Positions 1 to 6,991 of a DNA stretch of 26,595 nt are shown here, one piece after another. The position numbers were made by a program, and so were the translations under genes. How positions within the stretch are numbered: position 1 is the first letter of the stretch; each line of letters begins with the position of its first letter. The stretch comes from Bacteroidia bacterium. Its GTDB lineage: Bacteria > Bacteroidota > Bacteroidia > Bacteroidales > Azobacteroidaceae. The stretch lies in NCBI GenBank assembly GCA_025996865.1, contig BNTV01000067.1, positions 1-26,595 on the forward strand, given 5' to 3'. The notes beneath the pieces are model-generated. The model did not search any database. It was not told the origin of the DNA and was given only the letters and a program-made list of their open reading frames with translations.

Positions 1-27
1 GAAATTATAGAACAAAGATAATGAAAA

Positions 28-168
28 TCAGCGAATTATACAACTAATGAAAGAAATTTTTTTGATAAAATTGGCACCCACGAATGCTCCGTTTTTTAGG
101 TTGTAGGACATCATGCGGATAATCATATAAAACAACGAATACGATGCAAACAATATGGCCGTGTTCAC
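28..168 (-). pseudogene. possible DUF2975-like membrane protein fragment
   Basis: A 46-codon stretch on the minus strand, closed by stops on both sides, encodes a hydrophobic segment followed by a short polar stretch and a second, more basic helix (it contains SYNLKNGAFVGANFIKK). The pattern of a membrane helix, then a KNGAF-like turn, then an amphipathic helix recalls the DUF2975 membrane family, but the match is from memory and weak. The reading ends at a TGA and no full-length gene can be built around it, so if real it is a decayed piece. The rest of 1-293 holds only short, interrupted readings and no gene I can support. Confidence 0.2.
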
Positions 169-293
169 CTACGAATCCAAAACGCGGAAAGCGATACATT
201 TAACGCTCATTACTATCTTTGGAGTTGTTAAAAACAAACATTCCGGCATTGTTCAAAATGAAATTATGCTTGATGATTTATTTGCGAGTAATA

Positions 294-431
294 TTACTTC
301 CCAATCAGCACTTCGGTAGATTTGATAATGGCATAAGCCTCATCGCCCATTTTCAACGCTAAATCCTCGACGCTATCTATGGTAACGACAGATACAATTC
401 TTTGTCCGTGTCCCAAATCAATGGTTGCGGG
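294..431 (-). pseudogene. out-of-frame remnant of a Mop/TOBE molybdate-binding domain
   Basis: Reading the minus strand from 431 down to the TAA at 294-296 gives about 45 residues that include VTIDSVEDLALKMGDEAYA and a tail of AIIKSTEVLIGK. This is the second half of the Mop/TOBE fold, seen in molybdopterin-like Mop proteins and in ModC/ModE C-termini, where the IxSVEdLgLKxGDexyAvIKaTeVmIgk pattern is typical. The N-terminal half (the NxLkGkV part) is missing, and a TAA at 432-434 closes the frame upstream. The fragment overlaps the last 18 codons of the solute-binding protein gene in a different frame. I infer a deletion that joined the end of that gene to a truncated mop gene. It suggests that a molybdate or tungstate handling gene once stood here, fitting the nitrogenase context. 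Confidence 0.7.
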
Positions 432-1492
432 TTAAGCAACTCCAAAGCTTCATCTTCCGTCATCTCATAATGGTCAAATTTTTGGAAAAACTCCTGTGTG
501 ATAGCTGTTAAATCTTTTTCTCCATATATTTCGGGATACAAAAGATTAGACAGCCAAACAAGACCTATCAGCCGGTTGATGCCCGGCGGACGGTCTATCC
601 ATCCGAATGGTCGCCAAGGCACTTGATATACCTGATTGTTCTTGACGGCATTCAATTGATTCCATGCCGAATTTGCCTTAATCTCTTTGTAAGAATCCAA
701 ACCATCGTGATTGCCCGACCAGACCAAAATGATTTCGGGTTGCCACACATACAGTTGTTCCAACGAAACAGACGACATTCCTTTTCCGGGCAATACATCG
801 GTTTGAGCGATATTAATGCCACCCAAAAGGTCAATCAATAAACTATGAATGGAACCGGAAGGGTCGGTTTGCAAACCTTTCATTCCTTCGGCGTAATAAA
901 TGGTTTTCTTTTGTTCTTGGGGAATGGTCTTCGCTTTTTCTAAAATCGGGTCGATATGGGTTTGAATAAAACTTATCAACTCATTGGTTTCCTCCTCTTT
1001 ACCCAATACATCGCCCAAGAAGGCAAGTATTTCTTTGTATCGGATAATATCCATGTCCAACAAGATAACCGGCAATTGTATCTTCTCTTGCAAGTCATTG
1101 ACCTCGGCTATATTCTCCGTTGTAATAAATTGAGAGTAAATGACAACATCGGGTTTGAGTTTGATGATTTCTTCCACTACTCCTTCAATAACATACGGTT
1201 TGCCTTCGTAAAACGAGGGTTTGAGATACTTCTTTTCGGTTTCTGTATATTCAAATACGCGATTGACCATCAGGGTGGTATCGACAGCATACACCATCAT
1301 CACCGAATGACGGTCGATAAAAGCGCGCTCGATATGCTTGGGGATTTCCACTTGCCGTCCCGCCATATCGGTAATGATACGGGTGTCGGCAACCGGCGTT
1401 TTCTGCTTGGGTTGACAAGCAGAAAACGCAAATATTGCAATGGCTACCCATAATAGTTGGCTCGCCGGTGGTTGTATTTTTTTAGAAATCAT
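377..1492 (-). CDS. ABC transporter periplasmic solute-binding lipoprotein, iron-complex/cobalamin (BtuF/FepB) class
   Basis: A 371-residue protein that should bind a metal chelate in the periplasm and deliver it to an ABC importer. The N-terminus has a hydrophobic stretch ending in the lipobox FSAC, with the lipid cysteine at residue 26. After that the sequence follows class III binding proteins: ITDMAGRQVEIP near residue 40, a helix-rich linker, KLKPDVVIYS in the N lobe, and RPPGINRLIGLVWLSNLLYP near the C-terminus. The start overlaps the end of the TonB receptor gene by 11 bp, so the two are translated together. The last about 18 codons (after LLNPQP) read through DNA that in another frame encodes a Mop-domain tail, so the C-terminus is probably an acquired, non-native extension. 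The substrate is not clear from the sequence; iron chelate, cobalamin, or a molybdenum or tungsten complex are all possible. Confidence 0.85.
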   Translation of the reverse strand: MISKKIQPPASQLLWVAIAIFAFSACQPKQKTPVADTRIITDMAGRQVEIPKHIERAFIDRHSVMMVYAVDTTLMVNRVFEYTETEKKYLKPSFYEGKPYVIEGVVEEIIKLKPDVVIYSQFITTENIAEVNDLQEKIQLPVILLDMDIIRYKEILAFLGDVLGKEEETNELISFIQTHIDPILEKAKTIPQEQKKTIYYAEGMKGLQTDPSGSIHSLLIDLLGGINIAQTDVLPGKGMSSVSLEQLYVWQPEIILVWSGNHDGLDSYKEIKANSAWNQLNAVKNNQVYQVPWRPFGWIDRPPGINRLIGLVWLSNLLYPEIYGEKDLTAITQEFFQKFDHYEMTEDEALELLNPQPLIWDTDKELYLSLP

Positions 1493-3554
1493 ATACTACG
1501 GATGTTAAAAAAGTTCTTCCTTCTCTCGGATAATTCAAATAATAGGAGTACTCCTTATCAAAGAGATTCTTTACACCGGCTTCCAAACTAAAACCGCTCC
1601 ATACTTTCGTAGCGATTTTGACATTGACCAAACCAAAGCCCGGCAAAGTTTCGCCTGCACTTGTGTAGTAACGTTTGCTATTCAATTCCCAGTCAATATG
1701 CAAAAAGGTTTTCGGATGATTCGGCAAACTAAATTTACCATAAAACAGGGCTTTATGTGCAGGCACATCGGTGAATTTCAAATCTTTGTCTTTTTTATTT
1801 TCCCGATAAATAAAACTGTAATTAGCGCCTAAAGTTACTTCATTGACAGGTCGATAACCGAAAGCCAGTTCGTATCCGGTAGCAAAGGATTTGCCCACAT
1901 TTTGGTTGGTGGTCATCAGCGTGACGCCATCGGGTTGATATTGTCCCGGAATAGACAGGGAATAAATGGCATCGTCAATCGCATTATAGAATACCGATAC
2001 TTCGTATTGGAAGATGGAACGAATACTCCCTTTATAACTCAAATCGAATATCCAACTGAACTCCGAAGCCAAATCCGGATTGGGAACAGCCGAACCAAAA
2101 CGACTTGAATACCGTTCTTTCTGCGTAGCGAAACGCGATTTACGGGAAGCCGACAAGCTGATTTCATGATTTTCAACCGGCATATATACGGCAGCCAACT
2201 GATAATTAAACGCATCATCCGAGCCGGTTGGAAAATCCCATGCTACATTTTTCTCTCCCGTAAGGTAATGTGTGCCATATTCTTGCGCCTGATTATTACC
2301 CCGATAACTGTAATTGATACCGGCAATCAGGTCAAGTTGTTCGTTGAGACTGTAAACATCTTCCAAGCCGATAGAGATTGTATTGTCCAAGTATTCTTGA
2401 ATCGGCTCGCCTGTTTTTGCCAACTGACCGGTCGCGGTATTCTCTGCAATGTCTGCATTGTGTTCTTTATGCGAGTCGTATTTTTCATACAAAGACAATT
2501 TCAGCAGATTGTTACTGAAATAAGACGAGGCAAAATTAACGGAACCGCCTGTAGAATAGTCATCGTAAATGCTTTGGAAAGCATTATTCTTGTTCTGAAG
2601 CACGTATCCGGCATCATCGTATTGCCCCATGATATTGTAGAAATTATCATAGAAAGCAGTGATAGACATAGAGGTCGTTGCTCCCATCGCTGTTTTGGAA
2701 CGATAATAGACGCTGTTTTTATTGTATTCGGGATAACGACGATACTGTGCGTTGCCATTCACACCCAGCGGGATTCCTTTTTCGGCATTCTGAATAATCA
2801 CATTGAGAGAATATTCATTCGTAGCATTGGGCGTATAACCAGCTTTGGCGCTAAATTTAAAATCTTCCGTATCGGAATTTTCTCTTCGTCCGCCGTCCTC
2901 ATTCGTTCCCGGCGTAAACTTTTTGGGAAGCGAAAGGAAGGCATAATCTAAATAAGAAATACTTCCGAGCAGATAAAACTTTTCCTGTTTTGTGCCGATA
3001 TTTGCCGACAGATTGTAGCCATTCAAACCTGCTTCACTGAATTTCAATCCCGAAATACCGTTTACTTCAAAGGCTTTGACAGGTTTTCTCGAAACTAAAT
3101 TGATAGCTCCACCCATGGTATTCGGTCCATACAAAACGGATGTTAAACCTTTTGATACCGTAATTTGCGATAAATCGAAAGTGGTAAACCGGTTAATATC
3201 GACATTGCCGTCATAAGGCACATAGATGGGAATGCCATCGTAGAAAATAGGCGTTTGCAAGGAACCGAAACCACGCAAAAAGATTTGTCCTTCGTTGCGC
3301 CCGCCACCGCCATCGGTGATAGTCAGACCGGGCAACAGATTAGCCGCTTCCGTCAGATTTACCTTGTTGAATTCTAAAAACTGCACTTCATTGACTTTGT
3401 CGGTCAAGAGTTTGCCGGACTTGACGCCCAATACGCTGATTTCGCCTAATGTATAAACATTAGAGATAGAATCGCTTTGTGCATAAGCATTTAAAGCAAT
3501 ATCAAACAAAAAGAATAACGATAGGGATAGTGATAATAACGTTTTCATAAGCAT
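1482..3554 (-). CDS. TonB-dependent outer-membrane receptor
   Basis: A 690-residue outer-membrane receptor for energy-dependent uptake of a scarce chelate. A signal peptide (MKTLLSLSLSLFFLFDIALNAYAQ) is followed directly by the plug domain: the GRNEGQIFLRGFGSLQTPIFYDGIP and VLYGPNTMGGAINLVSRKP segments are plug hallmarks. A 22-strand-type barrel follows, ending in GVKNLFDKEY...FLTSVVYDF with the usual terminal aromatic residue. There is no carboxypeptidase-like N-terminal domain, so it is not SusC-type; it resembles siderophore, cobalamin or other metallophore receptors. Two adjacent starts are possible (ATG at 3554 or 3548). It lies between the SUMT-like gene, 7 bp upstream, and the binding-protein gene, which overlaps its 3' end. 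This places it in one uptake operon. Confidence 0.92.
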   Translation of the reverse strand: MLMKTLLSLSLSLFFLFDIALNAYAQSDSISNVYTLGEISVLGVKSGKLLTDKVNEVQFLEFNKVNLTEAANLLPGLTITDGGGGRNEGQIFLRGFGSLQTPIFYDGIPIYVPYDGNVDINRFTTFDLSQITVSKGLTSVLYGPNTMGGAINLVSRKPVKAFEVNGISGLKFSEAGLNGYNLSANIGTKQEKFYLLGSISYLDYAFLSLPKKFTPGTNEDGGRRENSDTEDFKFSAKAGYTPNATNEYSLNVIIQNAEKGIPLGVNGNAQYRRYPEYNKNSVYYRSKTAMGATTSMSITAFYDNFYNIMGQYDDAGYVLQNKNNAFQSIYDDYSTGGSVNFASSYFSNNLLKLSLYEKYDSHKEHNADIAENTATGQLAKTGEPIQEYLDNTISIGLEDVYSLNEQLDLIAGINYSYRGNNQAQEYGTHYLTGEKNVAWDFPTGSDDAFNYQLAAVYMPVENHEISLSASRKSRFATQKERYSSRFGSAVPNPDLASEFSWIFDLSYKGSIRSIFQYEVSVFYNAIDDAIYSLSIPGQYQPDGVTLMTTNQNVGKSFATGYELAFGYRPVNEVTLGANYSFIYRENKKDKDLKFTDVPAHKALFYGKFSLPNHPKTFLHIDWELNSKRYYTSAGETLPGFGLVNVKIATKVWSGFSLEAGVKNLFDKEYSYYLNYPREGRTFLTSVVYDF

Positions 3555-3561
3555 GTAATTA

Positions 3562-4299
3562 TTATTTGTAAATATCTATATGTTCTCCAATAAAGAATAC
3601 GAAAGGCAAAAGCATCTCCCGTTGGTTGATTACTTCAAAAACCGTATCCATGGTAGCCTTGGCTGCATCTTGGTTTTGCAACGAAACCATAGCGGCAATC
3701 ACTACCGGAATATCTTCTCTTACGCCCTCTTCCTTAAATACCTCAAATATTTTTTTCAAATTATCGAAAGCCATGTAAAGAGCAATGGTAGTGCCATGTT
3801 TGAACAACTTGGCGATGTCGCGTATATGTGCATAATCGTCATTGATTTCATAAGCAATCACATTCACGATGGCATTGCTTTTATGAATCTCCGTAGTGGG
3901 GATGGCAAAAATATTGGAGGCGGCAGCGGCAGCCGTTAATCCGGGCACCAATTCAAAAGGGATGCCCCATTCTTTCAAAATGCGCGCTTCTACATCACCG
4001 CCGTTGAACATCAAGGCATCGCCGGCTTTCAGACGCACTACTTTTTTCCCTTCCAAGTAGTATTGCTTTACGTATTCCAGAATATCTTCTTTCTTCTCGC
4101 CTGCTTCGGGATGTTTATTGATGTAAAGGACTTCTGCCGAATGTGCTGATTTCAACACATGCTCGGCAGGGAGGCAATCGTAAAAGAGTACATCGGCTTC
4201 TTCAAGCAGTCGTTGGGCTTTGACCGTCAGTAAGTCGGGGTCGCCCGGACCGGCGCCTACTATATGTACGGGATAACGGGTTATTTCTTTTGTTTCCAT
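3562..4299 (-). CDS. uroporphyrinogen-III C-methyltransferase-like (SUMT/tetrapyrrole methylase family) protein
   Basis: About 245 residues of the tetrapyrrole methylase fold, which uses S-adenosylmethionine to methylate uroporphyrinogen III or a cobalt/siroheme precursor. Visible family motifs are VGAGPGDPDLLTVKA near the N-terminus, LKAGDALMFNGGDVEAR in the middle, GIPFELVPGLTAAAAASN, and a late SLQNQ segment in place of the common GTxxQ. The central motif differs from the usual LKGGDPFIFGRGGEE: the GRG.E loop is replaced by NGGDVEA. It may therefore be a specialised paralog, not a housekeeping siroheme enzyme. I chose the ATG at 4299; a TTG two codons upstream is possible. Its position inside a TonB/ABC uptake operon suggests a role in processing or making a tetrapyrrole connected with the transported metal, but this is inference. 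Confidence 0.8.
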   Translation of the reverse strand: METKEITRYPVHIVGAGPGDPDLLTVKAQRLLEEADVLFYDCLPAEHVLKSAHSAEVLYINKHPEAGEKKEDILEYVKQYYLEGKKVVRLKAGDALMFNGGDVEARILKEWGIPFELVPGLTAAAAASNIFAIPTTEIHKSNAIVNVIAYEINDDYAHIRDIAKLFKHGTTIALYMAFDNLKKIFEVFKEEGVREDIPVVIAAMVSLQNQDAAKATMDTVFEVINQREMLLPFVFFIGEHIDIYK

Positions 4300-4323
4300 A
4301 TTCAATTTTTATCCTATGTTTTA

Positions 4324-5100
4324 CTAATTCAGTGTCGGTATGCAAATCTTTCGCGAAGAATCTGCCCCGATGCTACACACTTTTACATCCACATCGTAAA
4401 TGTCTTTCAACACTTCTTCGGTGATTATTTCCTTGCTGTCTCCTTGTTTCCATATCATGCCGTTGTGAACGATAGCCACATCTGCTTCGCACATAAAAGC
4501 ATGGTCGGGCGAATGCGTAGCCATCAAGATACCCAAAGAGTCGTTTTTCAATTTATTGACTTGCTTGATGATTTTCAGTTGATTGCCGAAATCCAAACTC
4601 GAAGTGGGTTCGTCCATGATAAGAAAAGACGGTTGTTGTGCCAAGGCGCGCGCCACGATAACCATTTGTTGTTCGCCACCGCTCAACTGCGTGAAAATAC
4701 GTTCTTTCAAATACGTGATTTGCAGTTTTTCCAGACATTCTTCTGCTATCAAACGGTCTTTTTTACCGGGAGACGAGAAAACCGACAGGTGAGCCGTTCT
4801 TCCGAACAGCACCACATCGAACACCGTAAACGGGAAAGGCAAGGAGCGGGCTTGCGGTACATAAGCCACCACACAAGCAAATTGACGACGATTCCATTCG
4901 CCGATATTCTTCCCGTCAAGCGATATATTCCCTTTCAACAGCGGAAGTATGCCCAAGATAGATTTGAAGAGCGTGGTCTTTCCCGCACCGTTTTTACCTA
5001 ATATACAGGTCGTTTTATCGGTGTGCAGTTCCAAACTGACATTCTTCAGCACGTCTTTTTGCGGATAACCCAAAGTCGCATTCTGTATCTTTAATTGCAT
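4324..5100 (-). CDS. ABC transporter ATP-binding protein (FecE/BtuD class)
   Basis: A 258-residue cytoplasmic ATPase that powers a metal-chelate importer. It has a Walker A GKNGAGKT (residues 35-42), a Q-loop in AYVPQARSLPFPFTVFDVVLFGR, the signature LSGGEQQMV, Walker B FLIMDEPTSSLD and a switch histidine in MATHSPDHA. The VFDVVLFGR segment is typical of iron-siderophore, haem and B12 ATPases. The start is the ATG at 5100 (MQLKIQNATLGY). It is the first gene of the minus-strand operon. The matching BtuC/FecD-type permease is absent from the window. Either it is encoded elsewhere or it was lost in the rearrangement at the left end of this operon. Confidence 0.9.
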   Translation of the reverse strand: MQLKIQNATLGYPQKDVLKNVSLELHTDKTTCILGKNGAGKTTLFKSILGILPLLKGNISLDGKNIGEWNRRQFACVVAYVPQARSLPFPFTVFDVVLFGRTAHLSVFSSPGKKDRLIAEECLEKLQITYLKERIFTQLSGGEQQMVIVARALAQQPSFLIMDEPTSSLDFGNQLKIIKQVNKLKNDSLGILMATHSPDHAFMCEADVAIVHNGMIWKQGDSKEIITEEVLKDIYDVDVKVCSIGADSSRKICIPTLN

Positions 5101-5133
5101 CACTTCTTGATTGTTCTTTTAATTAAAGGCATA

Positions 5134-5141
5134 CAAATATC
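5134..5141 (-). promoter_or_regulatory. possible -7 box for the uptake operon
   Basis: Minus-strand GATATTTG matches 7 of 8 positions of the Bacteroidota -7 consensus TAnnTTTG. It is 34 bp upstream of the ATPase start. No clear TTTG box was found about 20 bp further upstream. Confidence 0.3.
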
Positions 5142-5210
5142 GGACCAATGTTGTATATGGCTTATTAATAGAATATTAATACAGAAAAGGATATGCTAAA
5201 TAATACATAG

Positions 5211-5239
5211 ATGTAACGCAAATCAAGGGTTTGTTACAT
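5211..5239. promoter_or_regulatory. inverted repeat ATGTAAC...GTTACAT, possible operator
   Basis: Perfect 7-bp arms, ATGTAAC and GTTACAT, are separated by 15 bp. The match extends by AAA/TTT if a two-base bulge is allowed. It sits in the 207-bp spacer between the nifA stop and the ATPase start, about 110 bp upstream of the uptake operon. A regulator site for that operon is more likely than a terminator because no T tract follows. The remainder of the spacer shows no GG-N10-GC sigma-54 pattern on the strand facing the operon. Confidence 0.35.
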
Positions 5240-5307
5240 TTTCGTAGGAAAATAATCATTGTGTTATGTAGTCTTACCGGTTCATTTTTTCAGTTGTGTT
5301 CATTGGT

Positions 5308-6849
5308 TTATATTTTATAGGAGTGCGGATTAATGCCGTACTGCTTGATTCTCAAGCCGATAATACGTTCGGTAATGCCCAATTGCACTGCCGATTTAGC
5401 GCTGTTGCCGTTATTGGCAATCAAGGCGTCGATAATCATTTGTTTTTCAGCCTGAGCCAAAGCGGAAACAAGTGTTCCGCGAGTGGTGTTGGACGAAACC
5501 GCTGTTTGCAAGCTTGGGGGCAAATGGTAAGAGTGAATGACATGATCGGTCGAGAGAATCGCCGCCCTTTCTATCACATTTTCCAACTCGCGTATATTGC
5601 CCGGCCAATGATACACCATCAACATATCCAAAGCGGTGCTTGTAATCCGGATAATATTCATGTTGTTTTGCTTGTTCAGCTTGGTGATGAAATGGTCGGC
5701 CAGAATGGATATATCTGCCTTGCGTTCGCGTAAAGCCGGTACATAGATAGAAAAGACATTGATACGATAATAAAAATCTTCGCGGAAAGTATTTTCTTTA
5801 ATCATTTCTTCTAAATTACGGTTGGTAGCAGTGATGATGCGAACATCAATGTTGATTGTTTTATTGCCTCCGACACGTTCGATTTGCCGTTGTTGCAATA
5901 CGCGCAACAGTTTTACTTGAATAGACAAAGGCACATCGCCGATTTCGTCCAAAAAAATAGTGCCGCCGTTTGCCATCTCAAACCGCCCTTTGTGTTCCGT
6001 ATTCGCCCCGGTAAATGAGCCTTTTTCGTGTCCGAACAATTCACTTTCAATCAGATTTTCGGGCAATGCCGAACAATTCACCTTGATAAAAGGTTTGGAT
6101 GCCCGTAAACTGGCTTTGTGTATCGCTTCGGCTATCAATTCTTTTCCTACACCGCTTTCGCCTCGAATCATCACTGTACTGTGGGTGGGCGCAACACGCT
6201 CAATCTGTTGATACAGGTCGTGCATCAGCGACGAATTGCCAATCATATTGTCGGGTTTTTTGGGTTTGTCGGATTTTAAACGGACGTTCTCTTTTCGCAA
6301 TTCCTCCAACTCTTCGATATGCTTGCGATGGATGGACACATTTTTCCCGATCAAGAGACCGATTACATGGAGCAATTTCATCTTATGGTCGAAATTGATG
6401 TCGAAATGATGGGTGATATGAATACTTAACGTGCCGAGAATTTCGGCTTTCAGAATGATTGGGATACAAAGAAAAGCCATCGTTTCTTCTTTTGAATACT
6501 TCATGCCTGTCCGGTTAAGGAAATCGGCCTCTTTTGAAATGTCGGAGATGACGACAGGTTTCCCGGATTCAACTACTTTTCCAATAATTCCTTCCCCTAT
6601 TTTGTAAGTGCCTCTTTTTTGTTCCTCTTTCGTCAGTCCGTGAGCGGCGCCAATCATGATCTTTTCTTGGCCGGCATCGACAATGGTAATCATGCTGTAT
6701 TGAGCGCCCATAAAGTGACATAGCTCTTTCAGAAGGACTTCTAAATTTTTGTAGAGATCTTCGCTAAGGCTAATGATATTACTTATGTTTACCAAAAACT
6801 CTAAATCGGACTCAGCATAGCAAATTTTTCCTCTTTTTTCGCAGAACAT
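5308..6849 (-). CDS. nifA: NifA-type sigma-54-dependent activator
   Basis: A 513-residue activator expected to switch on nitrogenase genes with sigma-54 RNA polymerase. An N-terminal GAF sensor domain covers about residues 25-175, followed by a charged coiled linker (HIEELEELRKENVRLK). The AAA+ domain has Walker A GESGVGKE at 230-237, the sigma-54 contact loop GSFTGA at 277-282 (a variant of GAFTGA) and Walker B GGTIFLDEIGD at 295-305. A Fis-like helix-turn-helix ends the protein (GNSAKSAVQLGITERIIGLRIKQYG). The cysteine cluster between the AAA+ domain and the linker, which marks the oxygen-sensitive NifA class, is absent; two cysteines lie at residues 3 and 10. GAF-AAA-Fis layout and the divergent nifV neighbour support NifA, though other GAF activators look alike. 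Confidence 0.82.
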   Translation of the reverse strand: MFCEKRGKICYAESDLEFLVNISNIISLSEDLYKNLEVLLKELCHFMGAQYSMITIVDAGQEKIMIGAAHGLTKEEQKRGTYKIGEGIIGKVVESGKPVVISDISKEADFLNRTGMKYSKEETMAFLCIPIILKAEILGTLSIHITHHFDINFDHKMKLLHVIGLLIGKNVSIHRKHIEELEELRKENVRLKSDKPKKPDNMIGNSSLMHDLYQQIERVAPTHSTVMIRGESGVGKELIAEAIHKASLRASKPFIKVNCSALPENLIESELFGHEKGSFTGANTEHKGRFEMANGGTIFLDEIGDVPLSIQVKLLRVLQQRQIERVGGNKTINIDVRIITATNRNLEEMIKENTFREDFYYRINVFSIYVPALRERKADISILADHFITKLNKQNNMNIIRITSTALDMLMVYHWPGNIRELENVIERAAILSTDHVIHSYHLPPSLQTAVSSNTTRGTLVSALAQAEKQMIIDALIANNGNSAKSAVQLGITERIIGLRIKQYGINPHSYKI

Positions 6850-6920
6850 AGATTTTTAGTATTATGCAGATTGCAATATTTCAAAGTATTAAAAAGCTCG
6901 CTTTTTCTGCAATTAGATTG

Positions 6921-6928
6921 CAAAGATA
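6921..6928 (-). promoter_or_regulatory. -7 box (TATCTTTG) for nifA
   Basis: Minus-strand TATCTTTG is a full match to the Bacteroidota TAnnTTTG -7 element, 71 bp upstream of the nifA start. It directly abuts the 39-bp inverted repeat, which would occupy the -33 region. The whole 6850-6991 spacer contains no GG or CC dinucleotide, so neither gene has a sigma-54 (GG-N10-GC) promoter here. Confidence 0.5.
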
Positions 6929-6929
6929 T

Positions 6930-6968
6930 ATTTTTATTGCGAAATATTTCATATTTCGCAATAAAAAT
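6930..6968. promoter_or_regulatory. perfect 39-bp inverted repeat between nifA and nifV
   Basis: Two 18-bp arms, ATTTTTATTGCGAAATAT and its exact complement ATATTTCGCAATAAAAAT, flank a 3-bp centre TTC. The repeat lies between the nifA -7 box and the nifV start (24 bp from its ATG). Its position fits a shared operator for a dimeric regulator that represses or activates both genes. As a hairpin it is AT-rich and followed by mixed sequence, so a terminator is less likely. Confidence 0.6.
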
Positions 6969-6991
6969 TTGATTTTTTGCGTTATATAGTT

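Noticed and set aside
2166..2951. 261-codon open frame on the plus strand inside the TonB receptor gene
   Set aside because: It is fully antisense to a receptor with clear plug and barrel motifs and its translation shows no family pattern.
4264..5001. 245-codon plus-strand open frame opposite the ATPase gene
   Set aside because: The minus-strand reading has all ABC ATPase motifs; the plus-strand reading is low in hydrophobic pattern and matches nothing.
5104..5307. cobalamin riboswitch or NifA activator site (TGT-N10-ACA) upstream of the uptake operon
   Set aside because: No B12-box-like conserved stretch and no TGT-N10-ACA match could be found; only a simple inverted repeat is present.
6850..6991. 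sigma-54 promoter for nifA or nifV
   Set aside because: The spacer has no GG or CC dinucleotide, so the GG-N10-GC core cannot exist on either strand.
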